From contig JAEUQG010000334.1 of assembly GCA_016789755.1 (NCBI GenBank), positions 1 through 43,969 on the forward strand: a stretch of 43,969 nucleotides of DNA, read 5' to 3'. Position numbers and translations under genes: made by a program. Position 1 is the first letter of the stretch. Each line of letters opens with the position of its first letter. Positions 17,581 through 25,631 of this stretch are shown here, one piece after another. The notes beneath the pieces were generated by a model that had not been told where the DNA came from, searched no databases, and saw only the letters and a list, made by a program, of their open reading frames with translations. The DNA is from Bryobacterales bacterium (GTDB lineage Bacteria > Acidobacteriota > Terriglobia > Bryobacterales > Bryobacteraceae).

Positions 17581-17744
17581 GTTGACTGCTGTGCGCCCAG
17601 ATGCCAGCACCGCAAAGGCCGAAAGCGCAAACGATTGAGAATAGGTATATCACAGGGCTTGGCTGTGAACCTGATTGTTAGGCAAATGAACCGTTTGGTT
17701 AGTCAGAAGATGGGGGTTCGGCGGTGCAGGGCTGCGAGACGTGG

Positions 17745-18701
17745 TCAATCGGCTCTGTAGACCAGGCCGCCGGGCACGTCGTAGCGATTCGCCTTCCAGG
17801 GCTCCAGACCGGCGTAGTGCAGTTCGTCGAAGCGCCGGCGTAAGGAGTCCCGTTCCGAAGCAGTCATCGGTTTGACGCTTTTCGCCAACGCGACGTTGGT
17901 ATCGACATGAGCCAGTTGCTCCATACCCATGATGGTTGTGGCAATAGGCAGACTCCAGACATAGCGCAGACATTCCTCGACGGTGGCCGCCTTCTTCTGA
18001 AGGATCTGTCCCGCGCTGAGGACCTTCATGGCAATCACTCCGATACCCTTCTTATGAGCCAGGGGCAGCGTTTCGCGTTCGAAGCTCTTCTGTGAGTTGC
18101 TGCCATCGACAGCGCTCAGTGGCATCAGGATCGTAGCGAAAGGATAGCGGTCGAGCATCTTGTTGAGGATCTTCGGATCGGTGTGCCCGGTGAATCCGAC
18201 AAAGCGAATCTTGCCGGCCTTCTTCGCTTTTTCGATCATCTCCATGACTCCGTTGGGTCCGAAGATGAACTCGATGTCTTCGTCGTTGATGACGTTGTGG
18301 ACTTGGTAAAGATCGAGGTAATCGGTTCGCAGATTGCTGAGCGATTGATCGAGATCGAGTTGAGCCTGAGTGGCCGAACGGTGGCGGGTTTTCGTGCCGA
18401 AGATCACTTTGTCGCGAAGTCCCTTGAAGGCGATGCCGTAACGTAACTGGCTCAAGCCGTAGGCTCCGGCGGCAGCGGCATCGAAGTAGGTGACGCCTAA
18501 GTCGTAGCAGCGCTTCACGACGTCTTTGGCAAGGTTGCCATCGTCGTGCATGCCGATGCGTGCGCCGCCCAAGCCTAGGATGGAGACCTGGAGCCCTGTC
18601 TTCCCGAGCGGGCGCTTGGGGATTTCGACGGCGCCACTGGCAGCGGCGGCGAGACCAAGGGCGGTGATGGAGTGTACGGCTTCACGGCGAGTGCTCGACA
18701 T
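17745..18701 (-). CDS. Aldo/keto reductase with twin-arginine-like leader
   Basis: The 318-residue protein is an NAD(P)H-dependent aldo/keto reductase. The catalytic tetrad is visible as Asp74, Tyr81, Lys104 and His135 (TYFDAAAAGAYG, FGTKTR, YQVHNV). The beta1 strand PLGKTGLQVSILGLGG and the C-terminal IATTIMGMEQLAHVDTN cofactor region are typical. The N-terminus TRREAVHSITALGLAAAASGA looks like a twin-arginine leader, suggesting export of the folded cofactor-loaded enzyme, common in this lineage. Between Asp74 and Tyr81 the segment is alanine-rich instead of the usual TARxY, a mild oddity. The ribosome site AAAGGA lies about nine bases before the ATG. Substrate unknown. Divergent from the porin gene. 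Confidence 0.9.
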   Translation of the reverse strand: MSSTRREAVHSITALGLAAAASGAVEIPKRPLGKTGLQVSILGLGGARIGMHDDGNLAKDVVKRCYDLGVTYFDAAAAGAYGLSQLRYGIAFKGLRDKVIFGTKTRHRSATQAQLDLDQSLSNLRTDYLDLYQVHNVINDEDIEFIFGPNGVMEMIEKAKKAGKIRFVGFTGHTDPKILNKMLDRYPFATILMPLSAVDGSNSQKSFERETLPLAHKKGIGVIAMKVLSAGQILQKKAATVEECLRYVWSLPIATTIMGMEQLAHVDTNVALAKSVKPMTASERDSLRRRFDELHYAGLEPWKANRYDVPGGLVYRAD

Positions 18702-18726
18702 CGGTGGTCCTTTCTTGCAGAACCGA

Positions 18727-18862
18727 TTGTATCAGGCCACTGTTCCTGTCATTTGGGCTACCATCGAGGGTAGGAAGCATCATGCTTCACGCTGTTCGAA
18801 CAATGCGGAAAGAAGATCGCAACCAGCGGTCATGTCCCTTCCGTTTCCCATACCTGATACAA
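18727..18862. promoter_or_regulatory. Divergent promoter region with paired CCTGATACAA elements
   Basis: The 165-base gap between the aldo/keto reductase and the porin gene has a perfect 10-base inverted pair: TTGTATCAGG at 18727-18736 and CCTGATACAA at 18853-18862. Each copy faces the gene it precedes, as CCTGATACAA. It contains TGATACAA, an extended -10-like sequence (TGA-TACAAT for the reductase, TGA-TACAAA for the porin). For the porin this would start the transcript at or next to the ATG. A shared operator is the alternative. Confidence 0.35.
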
Positions 18863-18866
18863 ACTC

Positions 18867-20186
18867 ATGAGTATTCGTGCGTCTATTGCGATAGGCGTTC
18901 TCTGCGCCCTGACCCTGGCCGCGGAGGAAGCCACCGAAGCTGATTCGCCCGACATCGGCTGGGATTCCGCCCCCAGGCGGCTGACCAGCGCCACACCGGA
19001 TTGGTGGAAGCTGGGCGTTGAGATCCGGGGCCGGCTGGACACCAGTACCGGCATCGAGCGGATTGGCCGAGACACTTACTACCTGCACCGGCTGCGCCTG
19101 AATTCCTCGATCACCTGGCGTCCTTGGTTGAAGCTGTTCGTACAGGTACAGGACGCAAGAGCGGCCGATTACGATCGGCGGCCCGTGCCGGCCACGATGC
19201 AGGATCCCTTCGATCTGCGCCAGGCGTTTGCTGAATTCGGAAAGGGCGAGGAGAACCGTTGGACACTACGGCTGGGACGCCAGCCACTCGTGTTCGGCGA
19301 CGCGCGGCTGGTGAGCACCAGCAATTGGGGCAACGTGGGCCCCACTTACGATGCGGCGCGGCTGACGCGTTCGACGAACCGGTCGCGGCTGGATTTGTTC
19401 TCTTCCCTGGTAGTGATGCCGCGCGACGGGTTCAACAAGCCGCGGGCCGACCGCAAGCTTTCGGGAGTTTACGGCAACCGCCAATTGCCGCGGATGGGCT
19501 TGACCGTCGACGTATACACGTTCTGGAAGAGCAATCTGCGCTCGGTGGATGAGGGGTTTCATCCGGGCCATCTGGACGTGCTCACCAGCGGAATGCGCGC
19601 AGCCGGGAAGCTGCCTTCCGGGTTCGATTACAACGTCGAAGCCGCCGTGCAGCGAGGCCACGTCGCCGCCGACCGGTTGAGCGCCTGGACGGGGCATTGC
19701 GAAATCGGCAAACGGTTGCGCGGGACGCAGCAGGGTCCGCGGGTGTGGCTGGAACACAACTATGCCACGGGCGACCGCAACCTGGGGGATGGACGCCGCC
19801 AAGCGTTCGAGCAGCTTTACCCGACGCCCTGGAGCGTGGTGGGGAGGGCTGTGGACTTCGCCTCGCGGAACCTGCATGAACCCGTGATGGGGATGGAATG
19901 GCAGCTCAATCGCAGGTGGAAATTCCGGGGAACGGCGCGCGCCTTTTGGGTAGCCGATACTCACGATGCGCTCTACACATTGTCGGGGGCTGTTTATGCC
20001 CGCAGAGTTGGCGCGGCTAGCTCGCGGGCAGGCGAGGAAGCGGGGGCGTGGGCCATCTATCAATTGACGCGCCGCGTGCAACTGTGGGCGGGCTACGCGC
20101 GCTTGTTTTCCGGCCCCTTCCTGAAAGAAGCCGGACGGGGAAACCAGGTGCACTATCCCTTTGCCGTGTGGTCCTACACGCTCTGA
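18867..20186 (+). CDS. Alginate-export-family outer-membrane beta-barrel protein
   Basis: The 439-residue protein has a signal peptide (MSIRASIAIGVLCALTLAAEE) and the look of the Alginate_exp / AlgE-like barrel family. Examples are WWKLGVEIRGRLDTSTG, YYLHRLRLNSSITWRPW, LKLFVQVQDARAADYD, DPFDLRQAFAEFGK and WTLRLGRQPLVFGDARLVS, alternating amphipathic strands with aromatic girdles. It ends in WSYTL. The family forms outer-membrane channels for polysaccharides or other anionic compounds; the substrate here is not known. There is no alginate or polysaccharide synthesis gene nearby, so it is probably an uptake or general diffusion channel. The next gene (SPFH) is 67 bases downstream on the same strand. 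Confidence 0.85.
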   Translation: MSIRASIAIGVLCALTLAAEEATEADSPDIGWDSAPRRLTSATPDWWKLGVEIRGRLDTSTGIERIGRDTYYLHRLRLNSSITWRPWLKLFVQVQDARAADYDRRPVPATMQDPFDLRQAFAEFGKGEENRWTLRLGRQPLVFGDARLVSTSNWGNVGPTYDAARLTRSTNRSRLDLFSSLVVMPRDGFNKPRADRKLSGVYGNRQLPRMGLTVDVYTFWKSNLRSVDEGFHPGHLDVLTSGMRAAGKLPSGFDYNVEAAVQRGHVAADRLSAWTGHCEIGKRLRGTQQGPRVWLEHNYATGDRNLGDGRRQAFEQLYPTPWSVVGRAVDFASRNLHEPVMGMEWQLNRRWKFRGTARAFWVADTHDALYTLSGAVYARRVGAASSRAGEEAGAWAIYQLTRRVQLWAGYARLFSGPFLKEAGRGNQVHYPFAVWSYTL

Positions 20187-20253
20187 GGCGTGGACGATTC
20201 CGGTTTCGGGAACATTGGTAAAATCTTTGACGTATACTCATCTCGGAGGGCCA

Positions 20254-21306
20254 ATGGCATTCAAAGACGCTCTAGGGAGCTTCCTCAAGAAACAATTCAT
20301 CGACGTTATTCACTGGGTGGAACCGGAAGATGGGATTCTCGCCTGGCGCTACCCCATGCAGGACATGGAAATCCAAAACGGCGCCAAGCTCACCGTACGT
20401 GAATCGCAAATGGCCGCCTTCGTCAATGAGGGCCGCATGGCCGACGTCTTTGGGCCAGGCCTCTACACACTCAACACGCAAACTCTGCCCATCCTTACCA
20501 ACCTGATGAACTGGGACAAGATGTTCCAGTCCCCGTTCAAGAGCGACGTGTACTTCTTCTCCACGCGGGTGCAGACGAACCAGAAGTGGGGCACAGCCAC
20601 GCCGGTCACGGTCCGCGACAAGGACTTCGGGGCGGTGCGACTGCGCGCCTACGGCATCTACTCCTGGCGTATCGCCGATCCGCGGGCATTCCACACCAAC
20701 GTCAGCGGAACGCGCGAGATCTACAACGTAGCCGAGATCGAAGGCCAGTTGCGCAACATGATCATCGGCCGCATGACAGACACCTTCGCTGAAAGCCAGG
20801 TGCCGTTCCTGGACATGGCCGCCAATCAGGTGGAATTGGGCCAGAAGATCGCCGATCACATCAAGCCGGAGTTTGAGAAGTACGGGATCGTCCTCGATAG
20901 TTTTGTGGTGGAAAACCTGTCGCTGCCGGAGGAGTTGCAGAAGCGCCTGGACGAGCGCATCGGCATGAACATGATCGGCGACATGAACAAGTACACCCAG
21001 TTCCAGGTGGCACAATCGATGCCGATCGCCGCGGCCAACGAAGGCGCGGGCGGCACGGCGGCGCTGGGGGCGCAACTAGGCATTGGGGTGGCGATGTCGC
21101 AGGCGATGATGGGATCGTTCCAGCATGGCGGCATGCAGCCTCCACAGCAGCCTCCTCCGGGCGGCGCGCCTGTTGCTCCAGTTGTTCCAGCGGCGCCGGT
21201 GGCAGGCGGGGCGGCAGGCAAAGATACGAAGTTCTGCATGGAATGCGGGAACACCATGCCGAGCCGGGCCAAGTTCTGCCCCAACTGCGGCGCCGCGCAG
21301 GGCTGA
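20254..21306 (+). CDS. SPFH/band-7 protein with C-terminal zinc ribbon (YdjI-like)
   Basis: The 350-residue protein has an SPFH domain (about 20-260) of the kind annotated as virion-core-like or B. subtilis YdjI-like, with WVEPEDGILAWRYP, ESQMAAFVNEGRMADVFGPGLYTL and IVLDSFVVENLSLPEE. A Gly/Pro/Ala-rich linker with PPQQPPPGGAPVAPV follows. A zinc ribbon with CxxC pairs at 328/331 and 342/345 ends the protein. GGAGG four bases upstream fixes the start. YdjI relatives work with PspA-type membrane-stress proteins; here no PspA is nearby. It opens the polyamine/DUF4178 operon and may form the membrane scaffold of that system (inference). Confidence 0.9.
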   Translation: MAFKDALGSFLKKQFIDVIHWVEPEDGILAWRYPMQDMEIQNGAKLTVRESQMAAFVNEGRMADVFGPGLYTLNTQTLPILTNLMNWDKMFQSPFKSDVYFFSTRVQTNQKWGTATPVTVRDKDFGAVRLRAYGIYSWRIADPRAFHTNVSGTREIYNVAEIEGQLRNMIIGRMTDTFAESQVPFLDMAANQVELGQKIADHIKPEFEKYGIVLDSFVVENLSLPEELQKRLDERIGMNMIGDMNKYTQFQVAQSMPIAAANEGAGGTAALGAQLGIGVAMSQAMMGSFQHGGMQPPQQPPPGGAPVAPVVPAAPVAGGAAGKDTKFCMECGNTMPSRAKFCPNCGAAQG

Positions 21307-21328
21307 AAGATGGTACGCTAATCTCTCC

Positions 21329-21691
21329 ATGACTGGCCGTGAATGGGTGGTGGACGCCTTTGGTTGCCGCCCGGAAGATCTCAGGAGCCGCGAGCGGCTG
21401 CAAGGGCTGTTTGCCCAGTTGATCAGTTCGCTCGCGCTCAAACCCGTCGGTGAGCCGCGATGGCATCAATTCCCTGAACCCGGCGGGTTGACGGGGTTCG
21501 TGATCCTCGAGGAATCGCATCTGGCCGTGCATACGTTCCCGGAATACGGTTCACTGTGCCTCAGTCTGTTCTGTTGCAAGCCGCGGCCGGAGTTCAATTT
21601 TGTGTTCTATCTGGGAGGCGAATTCGGGGCCGAGAGCGTGCGCGTCCGCCGCATCGAGCGGCCTTACGGCACGTTGCCGCCGGCCGCTTAA
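21329..21691 (+). CDS. speH: S-adenosylmethionine decarboxylase, pyruvoyl-dependent (class 1B)
   Basis: The 120-residue proenzyme matches the short prokaryotic AdoMet decarboxylases. The self-cleavage site is Glu62-Ser63 in EESHLAVHTFPEYG; catalytic His68 and Cys83 are at the canonical positions. VVDAFGC matches the usual D-x-YGC start. Cleavage creates the pyruvoyl cofactor on the alpha subunit. The product, decarboxylated AdoMet, is the aminopropyl donor for polyamine synthesis. The gene lies 22 bases after the SPFH gene and nine bases before the first DUF4178 gene, and the aminopropyltransferase-like enzyme is the last gene of the same operon. Putrescine-forming enzymes are absent from this window. 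Confidence 0.93.
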   Translation: MTGREWVVDAFGCRPEDLRSRERLQGLFAQLISSLALKPVGEPRWHQFPEPGGLTGFVILEESHLAVHTFPEYGSLCLSLFCCKPRPEFNFVFYLGGEFGAESVRVRRIERPYGTLPPAA

Positions 21692-21700
21692 TCCACCGTT

Positions 21701-22336
21701 ATGTCGAAACCAGCAGGAAATTGTCCGAATTGCGGAGCGCCGCTTCAGTTTCAATTCTCGAGCGCGGTGCAGACCACATGCCCCTACTGCAATTCGATTC
21801 TCGTACGGCACGACGTCGACCTGCAGAAGGTGGGCGAGGTAGCCGACCTCCCCGCGGATCCATCTCCGATTCAACTGCTGACCGAAGGCATCTACCGGAA
21901 CAAGAGTTTCCGGGTCGTCGGCCGGATTGTCTACCAATACGACCAAGGATACTGGAACGAGTGGCATTGCGTGACGCACCAGGGCGAGAGTCTGTGGCTA
22001 TCCGATGCCATGGCACAGTACGCCATTACATGGCACGTCCAGCCCAAAGAGCCGCTGCCGAAATTCGGGCAGGTAAACGTCGGCAAGAAAATCGACTGGG
22101 AAGGCGTGACTTACGAAGTGTTCAGTTGGCACGCAGCCAGTTACGTTACGGTACAAGGCGAGCTGCCTTTCGAGTATTGGGACAAGGAGAAATGCAGTTT
22201 CGTGGATCTCAAATCCTCGGGCAATCAGTTCGGCACCATCGATTACAGCGAGGATCCGCCTCTGTTATTCTTGGGCGAGTACGTGGAGTTCGATTCGTTG
22301 CGGTTCAAGAATCTGCGTGAGTTTGAAGGCTGGTAA
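21701..22336 (+). CDS. DUF4178 protein with N-terminal zinc ribbon
   Basis: The 211-residue protein begins with a zinc ribbon (Cys8/Cys11, Cys27/Cys30, CPNCG and CPYC), then one DUF4178 beta-rich unit (about 60-200) with RVVGRIVYQYDQGYWNEWH, ESLWLSDAMAQY and ITWHVQP. No membrane segment is seen. DUF4178 has no known activity. Its TAA overlaps the next ATG (TAATG), indicating coupled translation with the larger DUF4178 protein. Association with polyamine enzymes and SPFH proteins is the main clue to its role. Confidence 0.85.
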   Translation: MSKPAGNCPNCGAPLQFQFSSAVQTTCPYCNSILVRHDVDLQKVGEVADLPADPSPIQLLTEGIYRNKSFRVVGRIVYQYDQGYWNEWHCVTHQGESLWLSDAMAQYAITWHVQPKEPLPKFGQVNVGKKIDWEGVTYEVFSWHAASYVTVQGELPFEYWDKEKCSFVDLKSSGNQFGTIDYSEDPPLLFLGEYVEFDSLRFKNLREFEGW

Positions 22337-23673
22337 TGGGAATTCCGGCGAAACCCGCACCTTCTGTACGCTCTCTGAACTGCCCCAACTGCGGCGGTAC
22401 GGTACAAGTGCGCGGACTGGGCCGTTCACTGAGCGTAGTCTGCATCCAGTGTTTGAGCGTGCTGGACACCACAACGCCAAGCCTGCAGGTGATTCAGAAG
22501 TTTCAGGCCAAGGAACGCTATCAGCCGTACATCCCGTTGGGCACTCGGGGTAAGCTGCGCGGCGACCTGTACGAGGTAATCGGGTTTCAGGTGCGGGAAC
22601 TGGTTGTGGACGCTGTCGCTTACCAATGGCGCGAGTACCTGTTGTTCAATCCGTACAAGGGCTTTCGCTATCTGACCGAGTATAACGGCCACTGGAACGA
22701 TGTCACGGTGCTGCGCACGCAGCCGGACGTCAACACCATGGGCATGCGCCCCACGGCCAAGCACCTTGGAGAGACTTACCAGCATTTCCAGCACTACGAT
22801 GCGCGAACTGTGTACGTCATGGGTGAATTCCCATGGCGCGTGCGGGTGGGCGAGATGGCCCGGTGCGACGACTTCATCCATCCGCCGCGGTTGCTTTCCC
22901 GCGAGGCATCGGAGAACGAAACCAACTGGTCCGTTGGCGAGTACACCACGGGCGAGGAGATCTGGAAGAGCTTCCAACTGAAAGGCTCTCCGCCGCCCGC
23001 CATCGGAGTCTTCGCGAACCAGCCCTCTCCCGGCGCCGGCAGCGTGGCGCAGGCCTGGAGCAGGTTCATCGTTTGGACTTTCATCCTTCTGTTCATCCAG
23101 GTGGTTTGGGCTACCGCGCTGCACTCGAAAAGAACGGTATTCCAGCAGCGCTACTCCTTCAGTCAGGGAACCACTCCCGGCGGGGAGAATTCCTTCGTGA
23201 CCGACGTGTTCGAGTTGAAGGGTCGCCCGTCGACGTTGAACGTTCAAGTGGCCACCGATCTGAGCAATGAATGGGCATTTTTCCAACTGGCTTTGATCAA
23301 CGCCGATTCCGGCGCGGCCTACGATTTCAGCCGGCAAGTGAGCTATTACAGCGGCCGGGATTCCGACGGTTCCTGGAGCGAAGGTAGCGCGCGGGACTCG
23401 GTCACGCTGCCCCATGTGGCTCCCGGGCACTATTATCTGCGAGTGGAACCGGAGATGGACACAGCGCCGGCCACCGCGCCGCGCAGCGTGCGTTACGAGA
23501 TCAAAGTGGTGCATGATGTTACGACATGGGTATACTTCTTCATCGGGTTTCTGTTGCTGCTGGTTCCGCCTATTTGGACAACTTTGCGCAGCGGCAGTTT
23601 CGAGATGAAGCGTTGGGCAGAGAGCGACTACGGAACATCCACGTCGTCGCCGTCAAGCGGAGATGACGAGTAA
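22336..23673 (+). CDS. DUF4178 protein with zinc ribbon and two membrane helices
   Basis: The 445-residue protein has a zinc ribbon (Cys16/Cys19, Cys36/Cys39), a DUF4178 unit at about 65-215 (DLYEVIGFQVRELV, YQWREYLLFNPYKGFRYLTEY), a membrane helix near 245-262, a roughly 130-residue beta-rich region likely outside the membrane (about 268-390, with LNVQVATDLSNEWAFFQLAL), a second helix near 396-416, and a short polar Ser-rich tail. The two helices suggest the beta-rich region is periplasmic while the ribbon and DUF4178 unit stay inside, so it could be a transmembrane sensor or tether. Function unknown. Confidence 0.85.
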   Translation: MGIPAKPAPSVRSLNCPNCGGTVQVRGLGRSLSVVCIQCLSVLDTTTPSLQVIQKFQAKERYQPYIPLGTRGKLRGDLYEVIGFQVRELVVDAVAYQWREYLLFNPYKGFRYLTEYNGHWNDVTVLRTQPDVNTMGMRPTAKHLGETYQHFQHYDARTVYVMGEFPWRVRVGEMARCDDFIHPPRLLSREASENETNWSVGEYTTGEEIWKSFQLKGSPPPAIGVFANQPSPGAGSVAQAWSRFIVWTFILLFIQVVWATALHSKRTVFQQRYSFSQGTTPGGENSFVTDVFELKGRPSTLNVQVATDLSNEWAFFQLALINADSGAAYDFSRQVSYYSGRDSDGSWSEGSARDSVTLPHVAPGHYYLRVEPEMDTAPATAPRSVRYEIKVVHDVTTWVYFFIGFLLLLVPPIWTTLRSGSFEMKRWAESDYGTSTSSPSSGDDE

Positions 23674-23676
23674 GTC

Positions 23677-23862
23677 ATGATACGATCGCTGTTCTCGATA
23701 TATGGATTGCTGGTGGCCGGCTGGGTCGGCTATTCGCAGTGGAGCGGCTGGAGCATTGACCGCGTCAATGAGCTGAAGAATGTGCCGAAATCCATTCGCG
23801 ACAACCCGGGCGCCTGGCGCTCCCACTACGGCGGCTACGGCCGTTACTACGGAGGCAAATAA
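23677..23862 (+). CDS. Small membrane protein of the polyamine/DUF4178 operon
   Basis: The 61-residue product has one N-terminal membrane segment (about 4-22), a middle stretch with VPKSIRDNPGAWRSHY, and a Gly/Tyr-rich end (GGYGRYYGGK). The ATG follows the preceding stop after only three bases, and the next gene begins five bases later, so it is embedded in the operon. I do not recognise a named family, but the position and the SIRDNPG segment look like a conserved operon component rather than a chance frame. It could be a small subunit or substrate of the complex. Confidence 0.75.
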   Translation: MIRSLFSIYGLLVAGWVGYSQWSGWSIDRVNELKNVPKSIRDNPGAWRSHYGGYGRYYGGK

Positions 23863-23867
23863 CTTCT

Positions 23868-24080
23868 ATGGCCGAATTCCATCCCGGTTTCCTGCTCAAC
23901 GCACTGATCTATGCAGTGTTGGGCATCGTCATCTTCGTGATCTCTTTCATGGTGCTGGACAAGTTGACTCCCTACGCCCTTTGGAAAGAGATTGTGGAAG
24001 AGAAAAATGTGGCGCTGGCGATTCTGGTAGGCGCGATGAGCCTGGGCATGTGCATCATCATCGCCTCGGCTGTTCACTAA
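23868..24080 (+). CDS. DUF350 membrane protein (YjfL-like, single unit)
   Basis: The 70-residue protein has two membrane helices (about 8-30 and 46-68) with the conserved joint LDKLTPYALWKEIVEEKNVALAIL compressed between them. This is the DUF350/YjfL signature. E. coli YjfL is about twice as long with two such units, so this is the single-unit form and probably oligomerises. YjfL-type proteins occur beside PspA-type and glutathionylspermidine-synthetase-like genes; here the neighbours are AdoMet decarboxylase and an aminopropyltransferase. A channel-like or membrane-sensor role is inference. Confidence 0.9.
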   Translation: MAEFHPGFLLNALIYAVLGIVIFVISFMVLDKLTPYALWKEIVEEKNVALAILVGAMSLGMCIIIASAVH

Positions 24081-24086
24081 ACGGCG

Positions 24087-25583
24087 TTGGCGATCCTTCT
24101 CCTTCTTTCGATCTTTCTGATCGCGGCCTGCGGACTCATCTATGAGTTGCTGGCCGGGACGCTGGCCAGCTATCTCCTGGGCGACAGCGTGCTGCAATTT
24201 TCCACGGTCATCGGAAGCTACCTCTTTGCGATGGGAATCGGCAGCTATCTGTCGAAGTTCATCGCTCGCGGGCTGGTGACGCGCTTCATCACAATTGAAA
24301 TTCTGGTCGGGCTGGTGGGTGGCTTCTCGTCGACTATTCTGTTCCTGGCGTTCGCCTATACGCAAGGTTTTCGCGTGTTGTTGTACGCGCTGGTGATCGT
24401 GGTCGGCACGCTGGTGGGCCTGGAGATTCCACTGATGATGCGAATTCTGAAGGACCGCTTCGAGTTTCACGATCTGGTCGCTCAGGTGCTGACGTTCGAT
24501 TATCTGGGCGCGCTGGGGGCGTCGCTGGTGTTTCCGCTCTGGCTGGTGCCGCAACTTGGTCTGGTACGCGGAGCCATCTTCTTCGGATTGGTGAATCTGG
24601 CGGTGGCGCTATGGACCACCTTCCTCTTCCAGGACCGTATCGGCGGGGCCATACGCCTGCGCGTGCTGTGCCTGGTGTCGATGATCGCGCTTAGCGTCGG
24701 CATGGCCTACGCCGACCACATTCTGGATCTGGCCGATAGCGCTTTGTACGCCGACGAGGTGATCTTTGCCCGCAACACGCGTTACCAGCGAATCGTACTC
24801 ACCAAGTGGCGCGACGATCTGCGGTTGTTCCTGAATTCGCACTTGCAGTTCAGTTCGCGCGACGAGCATCGTTATCATGAGGCGCTGGTGCATCCGGGCC
24901 TGGCCGCGGTGGCTGGGGCGCGGAAATTGCTTGTTCTGGGAGGGGGCGATGGGCTCGCGGTCCGCGAAATGCTCAAGTATCCGTCGGTGGAATCGATCAC
25001 GCTGGTGGACCTGGATCAGGAAATGACGGGACTGTTCGCCACGCACCCGGTGCTGAAGGAGTTCAATCATGGCGCCCTGACCGCTTCGAAGGTGAGGGTA
25101 GTAAACGCCGACGCTTTTCCCTGGCTTGAAACGAACCAGGAGATGTTTGATTTCGTAGTGATCGACTTTCCCGACCCTACCAATTTCTCGCTCGGCAAGC
25201 TGTACACGACGGCGTTCTACCGGTTGCTGGCGCGGCATATCAACGCGGGCGGATTGGCCGTCGCGCAAAGCACTTCGCCGCTTTTTGCCCGCCAGTCCTT
25301 CTGGTGCGTGGCGGAGACGATGAAAGCGGCCGGCTTCCAGACATACCCGTATCACGCCTACGTGCCCTCGTTCGGCGAGTGGGGCTTCATCCTCGCGGGG
25401 AAGCGTGACTACGACCCGCCGCAATCGCTGCCGGCGGGGCTGAAGTACCTGACATCTGCAATGATTCCGCAACTGTTCCAGTTCCCTGCGGATATGGGTC
25501 AGGTGCCCGCCGAAGTCAACCGGCTCAATGACCAGGTGCTGGTTCGGCTTTACGAACGCGAATGGCGCGAAGTCGCCCGTTGA
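24087..25583 (+). CDS. Membrane-anchored spermidine-synthase-like aminopropyltransferase
   Basis: The gene starts with TTG at 24087, six bases after the DUF350 stop; no ATG fits before the first membrane helix. The 498-residue protein has six or seven membrane helices in residues 1-210, then a soluble aminopropyltransferase-type Rossmann domain. DEHRYHEALVHP (259-270) matches the substrate-gate region, LGGGDG (284-289) binds AdoMet, DLD (308-310) binds the ribose, NADAF has Asp342, and DFPDPTNFSLGKLY (360-373) is the active-site loop. The family transfers aminopropyl from decarboxylated AdoMet to an amine. With speH in the same operon it may make spermidine or a modified polyamine or peptide at the membrane. 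The acceptor is unknown. Confidence 0.9.
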   Translation: MAILLLLSIFLIAACGLIYELLAGTLASYLLGDSVLQFSTVIGSYLFAMGIGSYLSKFIARGLVTRFITIEILVGLVGGFSSTILFLAFAYTQGFRVLLYALVIVVGTLVGLEIPLMMRILKDRFEFHDLVAQVLTFDYLGALGASLVFPLWLVPQLGLVRGAIFFGLVNLAVALWTTFLFQDRIGGAIRLRVLCLVSMIALSVGMAYADHILDLADSALYADEVIFARNTRYQRIVLTKWRDDLRLFLNSHLQFSSRDEHRYHEALVHPGLAAVAGARKLLVLGGGDGLAVREMLKYPSVESITLVDLDQEMTGLFATHPVLKEFNHGALTASKVRVVNADAFPWLETNQEMFDFVVIDFPDPTNFSLGKLYTTAFYRLLARHINAGGLAVAQSTSPLFARQSFWCVAETMKAAGFQTYPYHAYVPSFGEWGFILAGKRDYDPPQSLPAGLKYLTSAMIPQLFQFPADMGQVPAEVNRLNDQVLVRLYEREWREVAR

Positions 25584-25631
25584 ATTGGACGGGATTTCCG
25601 AAGAGCGGCAATTGCGATAGACTCATCTCCA

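Noticed and set aside
17521..17744. Possible riboswitch between the cytochrome-ankyrin and aldo/keto reductase genes
   Set aside because: Only one modest hairpin is visible, with no known aptamer consensus; listed only as a low-confidence leader hairpin.
22336..23673. Possible glutathionylspermidine-synthetase or ATP-grasp enzyme in the polyamine operon
   Set aside because: I looked for an ATP-grasp signature because such genes can sit beside DUF350 and AdoMet decarboxylase, but none of the seven proteins shows one.
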